DNA of 64,000 nt, from positions 248,001 through 312,000 of the forward strand of contig CAKUWY010000001.1 in NCBI GenBank assembly GCA_934699585.1, in the 5' to 3' direction. The stretch's first letter is position 1, and the number at the start of each line of letters is the position of its first letter. Made by a program: the position numbers and the translations under genes. Origin of the DNA: an uncultured Fibrobacter sp. (lineage in GTDB: Bacteria > Fibrobacterota > Fibrobacteria > Fibrobacterales > Fibrobacteraceae). Of this stretch, positions 31,767-40,297 are shown one piece after another. Below the pieces are notes generated by a model. That model made no database searches. It was not told the origin of the DNA and saw nothing but the letters and a program-made list of their open reading frames with translations.

Positions 31767-34382
31767 CGCTTCCCCGATTCGGGTCATCTTCAAGAGAGGC
31801 ACGCCCGCTTCGCGGCTTTCGGCGAGGTTTATCTCGAAGTCGATACTCCAGTCGTTGAATTCCTCCTCGTCCTGTAACATCTGCTGTATGTGCATCACGT
31901 CACCTTCGTAGGTCACTATGGTGTGGGAAAGTGCTCGACCTTCTACATCCAAGCGGAACTTGTGGTGTTCTGCTGTGTAGGCGGCCATAATTTCGGTAAG
32001 CGTGTTTTCGGTCCAGGGTTTGCCTTCGCCGTCCACGAGCATCTGGCCCTCTTCCAGGTCGTCGGCCAGGCTGTCGAGAACTGCTGCAAAATCCTGCTTG
32101 GAGAGGTTTCCCATAATCTGGAAGATGCGCTGACGCACCATACCCAAGAAACGTTTCTTGTCGTAGGTGATGTCGGCGGCGGCCTTGTCGGCACCGAAGG
32201 CTTTTTCCGCTTCGTCTTCGGCGGCTCCCTCTTCCAGGCGTTTCTGGTAGTCTTCGGGGTGGGCCATCTTTTCCCACTCTTCCAAAAGGCTCGAGTCGGT
32301 GCGGCGGATCATGTCGCCCAGGTAGTCTTCCATTTCCCGGAGTTCGTCGTTCTTGTAGCCGTCGGGAACCGTCTGGCTCAAAACCTTATAGACGTAGTTC
32401 AGGTGTCGCAGCAGAATGGCTTCCATGCGTTGCAGGCCGTACTGCTTCACGTAGCCACTGAAGGTACTGAAACTTTCGAACATCTCGCGGACAATGCTCT
32501 TGGGCTCCACGTTTACATCTACCCACGGGTGGACTTCGGCAAAGGCGTTGTAGGTGTCGTAGATAAAGTCCCGCAGGGGCTTGGGGTATTCCACCTTTTC
32601 AATTTCTTCCATGCGCTGGTTGAATTCCATGCCCTGGGCCTTGAGTTCATCAAGCCTTGCGTTCCGGGCCTTGTTCTGCTGAATGCGGAGTATGGCGTCG
32701 GGATTTTCCACGATGGATTCGCAAAGGGTAATCACGTCCAATGCGTATTCGGGACTTTCCCTGTCCAGTTTCGGCAAGGTATCCACCAGGTAAAGGGAAA
32801 GGGGCTGGTTCATGGCAAAGTCGTCTTGCAGGTCCAAATTGACCCGCAAGTGGCTGTAGCCCTCGGCCACGGGCTTTACAAACTCTACGATTTTCTTTTC
32901 CACAAGGCTTCGGAACAGTTGGAAAGACCTGTGCTGCAGTTGCTTCTTGCTGGCGGCACTTTCGTGGCAGTCCTTGATGAGCGTGCGCATCGCCTTGCAG
33001 CCGTCGGTCTCGCGGCTCAGGATGTTCAGGAGCATGCCGTGATCCACATGGAAACTGGAGGTGAGCGGTTCGGGCTGCGCGTCAATCAGGCGCTTGTACG
33101 TATTCTCGTCGAAGGGAACGTAGCCGTGCTCGGGCGGTTTTCTCTTCTGGAACTTCTTGCCGGTCTGGCGGCTCTTGGCCTCCAGTTTCAGGTTCTCGAT
33201 GACGTGTTCTGGCGCCTGGGCCACCACGTATCCGATGTTGTCAAAACCCTTTCGACCGGCCCGGCCTGCAATCTGGTGAAAGTCCCGAGCAGTGAGAATC
33301 GCCGTCTTGTCGCCGCTATATTTGCAAAGCTGAGTAAAAAGAACGGTGCGAATAGGGACGTTCACGCCTACGCCAAGAGTGTCCGTGCCGCAAATGACTT
33401 TCAGTAAACCCTGCTGGGCGAGCTTTTCGCAAAGAATGCGATACTTGGGGAGCAGCCCCGCATGATGCAGGCCAATCCCCTGCTTGAGCCAGCGCTTGAC
33501 ATCGGGGCCGTAGGGGCTAGAGAACCGCACTTCCTTGATGGCCTCGTTTATCTTGACTTTCTCTTCTTTGGTGCAGAGGTCAAGACTCATGAAATTCTGG
33601 GCGTTGCTTGCGGCAGCGGCCTGGGTGAAATGCACCACATAGACGGGAGCCTTGCCCTCGTTCACCAGCTTTTGCACTTCGGTGGAAAGTTCCGTGGTGC
33701 TGTAGCTGAAATCAAGCGGGACAGGTCTCTGTGAGGAACGAACCGTCACGGACTCCCTGCCGGTGTGCTTCGTCATTTCCCGCTGGAAAAATTCCGTCGC
33801 ACCGACAGTGGCGCTCATCAGGAGGAACCTGCTCTGGGGTAGCGTCAGGAGCGGAATCTGCCAGGCCACGCCGCGTTCCCTGTCGGAATAGTAATGGAAT
33901 TCGTCCATCACCACATCGGTAATGGTAAGTTTTTCGCCCTCGCTGAGGGCCATGTTGCTTAAAATTTCTGCCGTGCAACAGAGTATAGGGGCGTCGTGAT
34001 TGACGGTGGCATCTCCTGTGGAGAGCCCCACGTTCTCGGGTCCGAATTCCTTGCAGAGGGCCATCCATTTTTCATTGACCAGGGCCTTGATGGGGCAGGT
34101 ATAGACGCTTTTGCGCTCGTGAACGATGCTGTCAAAATGGAGCGCCAGGGCCACCATGGATTTTCCGGAGCCTGTGGGCGTATTCAGGATAACGTTCTTG
34201 CCGTCTAAAAGTTCGAGGATGGCCTCTTCTTGGGCGGGGTACAGCGTGGTTCCGCGGGACTGCGACCACTCCATAAAAGCTTCCAAAATGTCTTCGGAAA
34301 CAACCCTTGAACGGTCCCCGCCGCTTTTCTCGGCGAGTTTTGCAATGAAATCCTTGAGTGTAACCCTATTCTGCTCGGTCAT
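31764..34382 (-). CDS. Ski2-like DEAD/DEAH-box helicase with DUF3516-type C-terminus
   Basis: This 872-aa protein has a helicase core with Q-motif-like YPAQEEAI, Walker A N-T-P-T-G-S-G-K-S (motif I), TCPIKALVNEKW (Ia), V-M-D-E-F-H-Y-Y (II, DEFH box), L-M-S-A-T-V-G (III), HHAGLLPKYR and VICGTDTLGVGVNVPIRTVLF (IV-V), and HQIAGRAGRKGFDNIGYVVAQAPEH (VI). The large helical C-terminal half fits the DUF3516 proteins related to Ski2/Mtr4. An RNA or DNA unwinding role in the cytoplasm is inferred. Start codons of this gene and the divergent rfbA are only 29 bp apart. Confidence 0.88.
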   Translation of the reverse strand: MTEQNRVTLKDFIAKLAEKSGGDRSRVVSEDILEAFMEWSQSRGTTLYPAQEEAILELLDGKNVILNTPTGSGKSMVALALHFDSIVHERKSVYTCPIKALVNEKWMALCKEFGPENVGLSTGDATVNHDAPILCCTAEILSNMALSEGEKLTITDVVMDEFHYYSDRERGVAWQIPLLTLPQSRFLLMSATVGATEFFQREMTKHTGRESVTVRSSQRPVPLDFSYSTTELSTEVQKLVNEGKAPVYVVHFTQAAAASNAQNFMSLDLCTKEEKVKINEAIKEVRFSSPYGPDVKRWLKQGIGLHHAGLLPKYRILCEKLAQQGLLKVICGTDTLGVGVNVPIRTVLFTQLCKYSGDKTAILTARDFHQIAGRAGRKGFDNIGYVVAQAPEHVIENLKLEAKSRQTGKKFQKRKPPEHGYVPFDENTYKRLIDAQPEPLTSSFHVDHGMLLNILSRETDGCKAMRTLIKDCHESAASKKQLQHRSFQLFRSLVEKKIVEFVKPVAEGYSHLRVNLDLQDDFAMNQPLSLYLVDTLPKLDRESPEYALDVITLCESIVENPDAILRIQQNKARNARLDELKAQGMEFNQRMEEIEKVEYPKPLRDFIYDTYNAFAEVHPWVDVNVEPKSIVREMFESFSTFSGYVKQYGLQRMEAILLRHLNYVYKVLSQTVPDGYKNDELREMEDYLGDMIRRTDSSLLEEWEKMAHPEDYQKRLEEGAAEDEAEKAFGADKAAADITYDKKRFLGMVRQRIFQIMGNLSKQDFAAVLDSLADDLEEGQMLVDGEGKPWTENTLTEIMAAYTAEHHKFRLDVEGRALSHTIVTYEGDVMHIQQMLQDEEEFNDWSIDFEINLAESREAGVPLLKMTRIGEA

Positions 34383-34390
34383 GGAGCCAA

Positions 34391-34396
34391 AAGATA
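34391..34396 (-). promoter_or_regulatory. -10-like TATCTT, 8 nt before helicase start at 34382
   Basis: On the minus strand TTATCTT is followed by TTGGCTCC and ATG. It is back to back with the rfbA box at 34399-34404. No Shine-Dalgarno sequence. Confidence 0.5.
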
Positions 34397-34398
34397 AC

Positions 34399-34404
34399 TA
34401 TTTT
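34399..34404 (+). promoter_or_regulatory. -10-like TATTTT, 7 nt before rfbA start at 34412
   Basis: ACTATTTT is followed by AGTCCTT and ATG. It lies 2 bp from the opposing helicase box, so the -35 regions of both promoters would lie inside the opposite gene. Confidence 0.5.
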
Positions 34405-34411
34405 AGTCCTT

Positions 34412-35299
34412 ATGAAAGGAATTGTACTTGCCGGAGGCTCCGGCACAAGACTCTACCCGCTGACCATGGTCACGAGTAAGCAGCTGTTGCCTGTTTACGA
34501 CAAGCCCATGATCTATTACCCGCTTTCCACCTTGATGTTGGCGGGCATTCGGGAAATTCTCATCATTTCTACTCCCACGGACTTGCCGAATTTCGAGCGT
34601 CTCCTTGGCGATGGATCGGCAATGGGACTCAAGCTTTCTTACAAGGTGCAGCCCAGCCCCGATGGTCTCGCTCAAGCGTTCATTCTCGGAGAAGAATTCA
34701 TCGGCAACGACTGCTGTGCCATGGTGCTGGGCGACAACATTTTCTACGGGAACGGATTTAGCCCTCTTTTGAGAGCGGCGGTGAAAAACGCCGAACAAAA
34801 TGGCCGTGCCAGCGTGTTCGGCTACTATGTGGAAGACCCGGAACGTTTTGGCGTGGTGGAATTCGACGAGGCGGGTAAGGTGATTTCTGTCGAAGAAAAA
34901 CCCAAAGAACCCAAGAGCAACTACGCCATCACGGGGCTCTACTTCTATGATAACCGTGTTTCGGGATTTGCAAAGGCCCAAAAGCCCAGTGCCCGTGGGG
35001 AACTGGAAATTACGGACCTGAACAAGACCTACCTGGACAAGGGCGAGCTGGACGTGAAGCTGCTGGGCCGCGGGTTTGCCTGGCTGGACACCGGGACCAT
35101 GGACAGCCTCATTGAAGCGGGCGAGTTCGTGAAGATGGTGGAAAACCGCCAAGGCATCCAGATTAGCGCCGTAGAAGAAATCGCCTACAGGAACGGTTGG
35201 ATTACCAAGGAAAAGCTCCTGGAATCAGCCGCCAAGTACGGCAAGTCGCCCTACGGGCAGCACCTGAGGAAAGTTGCGGAAGGAAAGATAAAGTATTAA
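34412..35299 (+). CDS. rfbA: Glucose-1-phosphate thymidylyltransferase
   Basis: This 295-aa enzyme makes dTDP-glucose from dTTP and glucose-1-phosphate, the first step of dTDP-rhamnose synthesis. It opens with M-K-G-I-V-L-A-G-G-S-G-T-R-L-Y-P-L (nucleotide-binding G-G-x-G-T-R-L) and includes KQLLPVYDKPMIYYPLSTLMLAGI, VLGDNIFYG, VEEKPKEPKSNYAITGLYFYD and LGRGFAWLDTGTMDSL. All are typical of RmlA; length is typical. First gene of the polysaccharide block. No Shine-Dalgarno sequence, so a leaderless start is suggested. Confidence 0.96.
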   Translation: MKGIVLAGGSGTRLYPLTMVTSKQLLPVYDKPMIYYPLSTLMLAGIREILIISTPTDLPNFERLLGDGSAMGLKLSYKVQPSPDGLAQAFILGEEFIGNDCCAMVLGDNIFYGNGFSPLLRAAVKNAEQNGRASVFGYYVEDPERFGVVEFDEAGKVISVEEKPKEPKSNYAITGLYFYDNRVSGFAKAQKPSARGELEITDLNKTYLDKGELDVKLLGRGFAWLDTGTMDSLIEAGEFVKMVENRQGIQISAVEEIAYRNGWITKEKLLESAAKYGKSPYGQHLRKVAEGKIKY

Positions 35300-35300
35300 A

Positions 35301-35385
35301 CAGTGTGTAATGTGGAATGTGTAATGACCAATTAGTCGTTTCTTTTCGCACATTTCACACTCCACATCTCACATTTAACAATTTT
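35301..35385. repeat. TGTGGAATGTGTAATG inverted-repeat region between rfbA and rfbB
   Basis: GTGTGTAATGTGGAATGTG and, 45 bp on, CACATTTCACACTCCACATC form an imperfect inverted repeat around GACCAATTAGTCG. Words match 31730-31766. It may attenuate read-through or be a remnant of a dispersed element. Confidence 0.5.
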
Positions 35386-35391
35386 TTCACT

Positions 35392-36528
35392 ATGAAACGT
35401 TCTATTGTCATCACCGGCGGCGCGGGCTTTATCGGGAGCCATGTGGTACGCCTATTCGTGAATAAGTATCCCGAATACAAGATTATCAACCTGGACAAGC
35501 TTACCTATGCGGGTAACCTGGCAAACCTGAAGGATATCGAGGACAAGCCGAACTACAAGTTCGTGAAAATGGACATTTGCGACTTTGACGCTTTCTACAA
35601 GCTCATGCAGGATGAGCAGGTCAACGGAATCATCCATCTCGCTGCCGAAAGCCATGTGGACCGCTCCATCAAGGATCCGTTCACCTTTGCCAAGACAAAC
35701 GTGATGGGGACTCTCGCGCTTCTCCAGGCTGCCAAGCTCTACTGGGAATCCCTCCCCGAAAAGTACGAAGGCAAGCGTTTCTACCACATTTCGACGGATG
35801 AAGTCTATGGCGCCCTCAAGATGAACCACCCGGAAGGCATTACGCCCCCGTTCACCACGACGGCAAGCTCCTGCGAACATCACCTGGCCTACGGCGACGA
35901 CTTCTTCTACGAGACCACAAAGTACACGCCGCACTCTCCGTATTCTGCATCCAAGGCGGGCTCCGACCATTTTGTGCGCGCGTTCCACGACACCTACGGC
36001 ATGCCGACCATCGTGACGAACTGCAGCAACAACTACGGTCCGTACCAGTTCCCCGAAAAGCTGATTCCGCTGTTCATCAACAACATCCGCCACAAGAAGC
36101 CTCTCCCGGTCTACGGCAAGGGCGAAAACGTTCGCGACTGGCTCTTCGTAGAAGACCACGCCCGCGCTATTGACGTGATTTTCCATAACGGCAAAATTGC
36201 CGAAACATACAACATCGGCGGCTTCAACGAATGGAAGAACATCGACATCATCAAGGTCGTCATCAAGACCGTCGACAGGCTGCTTGGCCGTGCCGAAGGC
36301 GAGGACATGAACCTCATCACCTACGTCACCGACCGTCTGGGTCATGACGCCCGCTACGCCATCGATTCCACCAAGCTCCAGAAGGAACTGGGCTGGGAAC
36401 CGTCCCTGCAGTTCGAGGAAGGTATCGAAAAGACGGTGCGCTGGTACCTCGACAACCAGGAATGGCTCGACAACATCACCAGCGGCGACTACGAAAAGTA
36501 TTACGAAACGATGTATAAGAATAGGTAG
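35392..36528 (+). CDS. rfbB: dTDP-glucose 4,6-dehydratase
   Basis: This 378-aa NAD-dependent short-chain dehydrogenase/reductase converts dTDP-glucose to dTDP-4-keto-6-deoxyglucose. The Rossmann turn is T-G-G-A-G-F-I-G-S-H near residues 7-16. HLAAESHVDRSI, STDEVYG (catalytic Thr/Asp/Glu) and Y-S-A-S-K-A-G-S-D-H (Tyr and Lys) follow, then NCSNNYGPYQFPEKLIPLFI, GKGENVRDWLFVEDHARAI and RLGHDARYAID, all RmlB signatures. The start is placed at the Met opening MKRSIVITGGAGF. It lies between rfbA and rfbC in the same direction. Confidence 0.96.
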   Translation: MKRSIVITGGAGFIGSHVVRLFVNKYPEYKIINLDKLTYAGNLANLKDIEDKPNYKFVKMDICDFDAFYKLMQDEQVNGIIHLAAESHVDRSIKDPFTFAKTNVMGTLALLQAAKLYWESLPEKYEGKRFYHISTDEVYGALKMNHPEGITPPFTTTASSCEHHLAYGDDFFYETTKYTPHSPYSASKAGSDHFVRAFHDTYGMPTIVTNCSNNYGPYQFPEKLIPLFINNIRHKKPLPVYGKGENVRDWLFVEDHARAIDVIFHNGKIAETYNIGGFNEWKNIDIIKVVIKTVDRLLGRAEGEDMNLITYVTDRLGHDARYAIDSTKLQKELGWEPSLQFEEGIEKTVRWYLDNQEWLDNITSGDYEKYYETMYKNR

Positions 36529-36529
36529 T

Positions 36530-36655
36530 GAGTTTTGAGGTCGCGACTATGTCGCTTTGGGCTAAAGTAAGGCGCCATAGGCGCGATTATGAAATCTCAT
36601 ACCTCAGAGGGAGTCCTGGAGTGAAACGATAGGACGACCGTGCTCATACCTCATA
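36530..36655. repeat. Mini-hairpin array between rfbB and rfbC
   Basis: Triloop hairpins GCGAC-TAT-GTCGC (36543-36555) and GCGCC-ATA-GGCGC (36572-36584) lie between the words TTTTGAGGTCGCG and CTCATACCTCA (36597) and TCATACCTCATAAC (36644). Same family as 10344-10479 and 40935-41006. Confidence 0.65.
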
Positions 36656-36676
36656 ACTAAAAATCGGAGATTTTTT

Positions 36677-37240
36677 ATGTCCAAATTCAATTTCATTAAA
36701 ACCTCTATCGAGGGCGTGACGATTATCGAGCCGACGGTCTTTGGCGACCAACGCGGCTACTTCATGGAAACCTACAACAAGGGCGAGTTCGATGCAGCAG
36801 GCCTTAACATGGTCTTTGTGCAGGACAATGAATCCCGCAGCAAGAAGGGCGTGCTCCGTGGACTCCACTTCCAGAAGAAGAATCCGCAGGGAAAGCTCGT
36901 CCGCGTCATCGAGGGCGAAGTCTTTGATGTGGCGGTGGACCTGCGCAAAAACAGTCCGACATTCGGAAAGTGGGAAGGCGTTACTCTTTCTGCTGAAAGA
37001 AAGAATCAACTCTACATTCCCGAAGGCTTTGCCCACGGCTTTGTGGTGCTCAGCGAAACGGCGACATTTGTTTACAAGTGCACCCGCCTCTACGACCCGA
37101 AGGACGAAGGCGGCCTCATGTGGAACGACCCCGAAATCGGCATCGAGTGGCCGGTGGGCAACGGTTTCGAACCGCTTCTTAGCGAAAAGGACACCAAGAA
37201 CCCAGCCTTGAAGGACTTGGGCTTTGCTTTTGAGCTTTAA
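36677..37240 (+). CDS. rfbC: dTDP-4-dehydrorhamnose 3,5-epimerase
   Basis: This 187-aa cupin-fold enzyme epimerises dTDP-4-keto-6-deoxyglucose. Signatures are VFGDQRGYFMETYN, VFVQDNESRSKKGVLRGLHFQ (with the catalytic His of RGLHFQ), GKLVRVIEGEVFDVAVDLRKNSPTFGKW, YIPEGFAHGFVVLSETATFVYKC and the ending WNDPEIGIEWPV. Length is typical. The next pathway gene, rfbD/rmlD, is not in the window. Confidence 0.96.
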   Translation: MSKFNFIKTSIEGVTIIEPTVFGDQRGYFMETYNKGEFDAAGLNMVFVQDNESRSKKGVLRGLHFQKKNPQGKLVRVIEGEVFDVAVDLRKNSPTFGKWEGVTLSAERKNQLYIPEGFAHGFVVLSETATFVYKCTRLYDPKDEGGLMWNDPEIGIEWPVGNGFEPLLSEKDTKNPALKDLGFAFEL

Positions 37241-37268
37241 TCCGAAATCCGAGTCAACTCTTTTTTTC

Positions 37269-37274
37269 TATCAT
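37269..37274 (+). promoter_or_regulatory. -10-like TATCAT, 8 nt before start at 37283
   Basis: TTTTTTTC-TATCAT is followed by TACATACG and ATG. No Shine-Dalgarno sequence, so a leaderless start for the phosphatase is inferred. Confidence 0.45.
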
Positions 37275-37282
37275 TACATACG

Positions 37283-37729
37283 ATGAAAAATATTCTAGTC
37301 GTTTGTACAGGCAACATCTGCCGTAGCCCTACAGGAGAATACCTTCTGAAAAAAGAGCTAGGCGAAGGTTTTAACGTGATGAGTGCCGGGCTTGGTGCCT
37401 TGGTGGACCACCCAGCCCACGAGACCAGTCAGAAAATTGCCCTGGAACACGGGGTGGATATGAGTGCTCACCGCGCAAGGCAAATCAACATGGATATCCT
37501 CAAGTGGGCAGACTTGATTTTGGTCATGGAAAACGGTCACAAACAAGAAATTATCCGAAAGTACCCCTGGACCGAGGGCAAGGTGTTCCGCTATGGAGAC
37601 AGCGTACAAGTGGACATCCCGGACCCCTACCGCAGGCCCGAAAGTGCTTTTGTTTTAGCATGGAATTTTATTTCGAAATTGACTCCCTATTGGGTCAAAA
37701 AAATCAAGGAAAGTGAAGGGCAGGCCTAG
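37283..37729 (+). CDS. Low-molecular-weight protein tyrosine phosphatase (Wzb-like)
   Basis: This 148-aa protein carries the active-site loop V-C-T-G-N-I-C-R-S-P (C8-x5-R14) at its N-terminus and the general acid in D-I-P-D-P-Y near residue 115. Enzymes of this family next to a Wza-type exporter (Wzb, Etp) dephosphorylate the tyrosine kinase that controls polysaccharide polymerisation and export. The kinase (Wzc-like) is not in the window. It ends 7 bp before the Wza-like gene, so co-expression is likely. Confidence 0.9.
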   Translation: MKNILVVCTGNICRSPTGEYLLKKELGEGFNVMSAGLGALVDHPAHETSQKIALEHGVDMSAHRARQINMDILKWADLILVMENGHKQEIIRKYPWTEGKVFRYGDSVQVDIPDPYRRPESAFVLAWNFISKLTPYWVKKIKESEGQA

Positions 37730-37736
37730 GCCTGAA

Positions 37737-38879
37737 ATGATTATGAAAAAGATGAAATTCTTATTGTTGGCATCTGCGGCACTTATGCTAAACGGTTGCT
37801 TCTTTGCACCGCAGATGAGAATGTACGAACCTAGCGATTCCTCCGAATACAATGGCATTTCGGTGTACCTCCATTCTATCGAGGATGGTGATTTCGGTAC
37901 AGACATCAAAGCGAACCTCGCAGGAGATTCCACAGTGGCCTATAGCGATTTGTCCGAGCTGGTCGTAGATTCTATTCCCAAACTGGAATACCGCATCGGT
38001 CCTCTGGATATGGTCCAAGTGGTGGTGTGGGAACACCCAGAACTAACATCTCCTATGGGTCAGTACCAGCCTGCAGGCCAGAAGGTGACTACCGACGGCA
38101 AGCTGTTTTACCCCTACGCAGGAGAGCTCCAGGCAGCAGGGCTTACTGCGCAGGAGCTCAGACAAGAGATTACTAAGCGCTTGTCCGATAAAATCCTGAA
38201 CGACCCCCAAGTGGATGTCCGCGTGACCGGATACCATAGCCAAAGGGCCTTTATTGCTGGCGAAGTAAAGAACCCCGGATATGTATCTTTCTCTGAAGCT
38301 CCCTTAAGCATTCCTGTAGCAATCTCTCAGAAAGGCGGATTTGACAAGGAAGCCGACCCCACCCAGATACAGCTCCGCAGGGGAAGCAAGCTGTACAAAA
38401 TAGATTTCAATGAAGCTTTTGAGAAAAACCTACCTATTGACAAGATCTTGTTGATGCCCAACGACCAACTGTTCATACCCTCCGTGAAATCAACCCAACG
38501 GGAGAACGAAGCCTACGTAATGGGAGAAGTCCAAAGAGTCGGCCAGATTCCTTTAGTTGACGGTAAGGCTACCCTTATAGAAGCTCTTTCTATAGCAGGA
38601 GGCCTACAGGCAATGAATGCTTCTTCGAGAGCTATCTACGTTATTCGAAACACCTCGGACAAACGAATTGACGTATTCCACTTGAACGCCAAAAACGCCA
38701 TGGCCCTTGCAATGGCTGGCCGTTTCGACTTAAATCCGCATGACATCGTCTATGTAGATGCCTCTGGTCTTGCCACTTGGAATCGTCTCATCAGTTTGAT
38801 TCTTCCATCGGTCCAGACCGTCTATTATGGTGTGTTGACTGCGCGTAACGTCCAGTTAATCAACAATTCTATGGAATAA
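37737..38879 (+). CDS. Wza-like polysaccharide export lipoprotein
   Basis: This 380-aa protein has a lipobox L-N-G-C (Cys21). The polysaccharide-export domain begins YRIGPLDMVQVVVWEHPELTSP ... VTTDGKLFYPYAGELQAAGLTAQELRQEITKRLS, followed by SLBB-type domains (RAFIAGEVKNPGYVSFSEAPLSIPVAISQKGG; AYVMGEVQRVGQIPLVDGKATLIEALSIAGG), and a C-terminal helix (NRLISLILPSVQTVYYGVL) that could form the outer-membrane barrel, as in Wza. TAGG lies 6 nt before the chosen ATG; a second Met two codons on is also possible. Role: outer-membrane channel for capsule or exopolysaccharide. Confidence 0.92.
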   Translation: MIMKKMKFLLLASAALMLNGCFFAPQMRMYEPSDSSEYNGISVYLHSIEDGDFGTDIKANLAGDSTVAYSDLSELVVDSIPKLEYRIGPLDMVQVVVWEHPELTSPMGQYQPAGQKVTTDGKLFYPYAGELQAAGLTAQELRQEITKRLSDKILNDPQVDVRVTGYHSQRAFIAGEVKNPGYVSFSEAPLSIPVAISQKGGFDKEADPTQIQLRRGSKLYKIDFNEAFEKNLPIDKILLMPNDQLFIPSVKSTQRENEAYVMGEVQRVGQIPLVDGKATLIEALSIAGGLQAMNASSRAIYVIRNTSDKRIDVFHLNAKNAMALAMAGRFDLNPHDIVYVDASGLATWNRLISLILPSVQTVYYGVLTARNVQLINNSME

Positions 38880-38892
38880 TTAAGGATGCGTC

Positions 38893-40272
38893 ATGATTAA
38901 CCTTATTCTTTGCGGTGGCAGCGGAACTAGGCTTTGGCCCGTAAGCCGCTCGCTGATGCCCAAACAGTTTGCTCCGCTTTTTGATGGACAATCCCTGTTC
39001 CGTAAGACGGTCAAGACCAACTCTGCCGTCTGCAGTTCTCAGTTTATTGTGAGCAATGCAGATCAGTTCTTCTTAGCCAAGGACCAGCTGGAAGCCGAAG
39101 GCAAAAAGGGTTGCATGTTCCTGTTGGAACCGGTTGGCCGCAATACGGCACCTGCTATTGCTCTAGCGTGTCTAACCCTCGACGCCAATGAAATCGTCCT
39201 GGTTTCTCCGTCGGATCACGTCATTCGTAAGAAAGACGAGTACAAGAAGGTGTTACTTCGGGCCGAAGAGCTGGCCCAGGCGGGAAACCTAGTGACCTTC
39301 GGCATTACGCCTACCAGCCCAGAAACCGGCTACGGCTATATCGAAGCCGACGGCGAAGATGTAAAGCGTTTTGTAGAAAAGCCAGACCTGGCCACTGCTG
39401 AAAAATACCTGCTGGCCGGCAACTTCTATTGGAACAGCGGCATCTTCTGCTTCAAGGTCAAGACTTTCTTGGACGAACTGAAAAAGTATTCTCCCGACAT
39501 TTTGAATGCGGCAAAGATCGCGCTGACCCGCGCCAAAAAAGAAGATGGCGAACCTATCCGCATCGCATTGGAAGACATGAAGGCCATTCCCAGCAACTCC
39601 ATCGACTATGCCGTGATGGAAAAGTCCTCCAAGGTGAAGGTGGTTCCCAGCGACATCGGTTGGAGCGATCTGGGCAGTTTCGACAGCCTTTATGGCGAAT
39701 ATCCTCACGACGAGAACGGCAACAACGTGAACCCCCGCCACATTGCCGTAGGAACGAAGGATTCCCTGGTGATGGGAAGCCAGCGGACTATTGCCACCAT
39801 CGACCTGAACGACATGCTTATCGTGGACACTCCCGATGCCTTGCTGGTGGCGCCTCGTGCAAGCAGCCAAAAGGTAAAGCAGGTCGTAGAAAAGCTGAAA
39901 GAAAAGGGCAGTGATTTGGTGAGCGTTCCTCAAACGGTAAACCGCCCTTGGGGAACCTACTCCGTGCTGGAATCTTCTGAAAGCTATAAGATGAAGCGTA
40001 TTGTGGTAAAGCCCGGCAAACGCCTCAGCTTGCAAAAGCATCTGCATCGTTCGGAACACTGGGTTGTGGTGAGCGGAACTGCCACCTGTACCGTAGGCGA
40101 CAAGGTGTTCTTGGTGCGCCCGAACGAATCCACCTATATTCCGGCAGGGACGGTACACCGCCTGCAAAACGAGGGCAAGCTCCCGCTGGTCATCGTGGAA
40201 GTCCAGGTGGGTGAATACACCGGCGAAGACGATATCATCCGTATGGAAGATGACTTCCATCGCTGTAGCTAG
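38893..40272 (+). CDS. manC: Mannose-1-phosphate guanylyltransferase / mannose-6-phosphate isomerase
   Basis: This 459-aa bifunctional enzyme makes GDP-mannose. The N-terminal nucleotidyltransferase starts M-I-N-L-I-L-C-G-G-S-G-T-R-L-W-P-V-S-R with the MPKQF motif and FVEKPD. The C-terminal type II isomerase cupin has NRPWGTYSVLE, KPGKRLSLQKHLHRSEHWVVVSGTATCTVGD and IPAGTVHRLQNEGKLPLVIVEVQVGEY. Length typical of ManC/AlgA/CpsB. It sits directly after the exporter, which links GDP-mannose supply to the same surface polysaccharide. Confidence 0.95.
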   Translation: MINLILCGGSGTRLWPVSRSLMPKQFAPLFDGQSLFRKTVKTNSAVCSSQFIVSNADQFFLAKDQLEAEGKKGCMFLLEPVGRNTAPAIALACLTLDANEIVLVSPSDHVIRKKDEYKKVLLRAEELAQAGNLVTFGITPTSPETGYGYIEADGEDVKRFVEKPDLATAEKYLLAGNFYWNSGIFCFKVKTFLDELKKYSPDILNAAKIALTRAKKEDGEPIRIALEDMKAIPSNSIDYAVMEKSSKVKVVPSDIGWSDLGSFDSLYGEYPHDENGNNVNPRHIAVGTKDSLVMGSQRTIATIDLNDMLIVDTPDALLVAPRASSQKVKQVVEKLKEKGSDLVSVPQTVNRPWGTYSVLESSESYKMKRIVVKPGKRLSLQKHLHRSEHWVVVSGTATCTVGDKVFLVRPNESTYIPAGTVHRLQNEGKLPLVIVEVQVGEYTGEDDIIRMEDDFHRCS

Positions 40273-40297
40273 ATTTCTGTTCAAAAAGGAGATAAAG

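Noticed and set aside
31890..33407. 505-aa frame antisense to the helicase
   Set aside because: The helicase motifs are complete on the other strand; the antisense product shows no recognisable domain.
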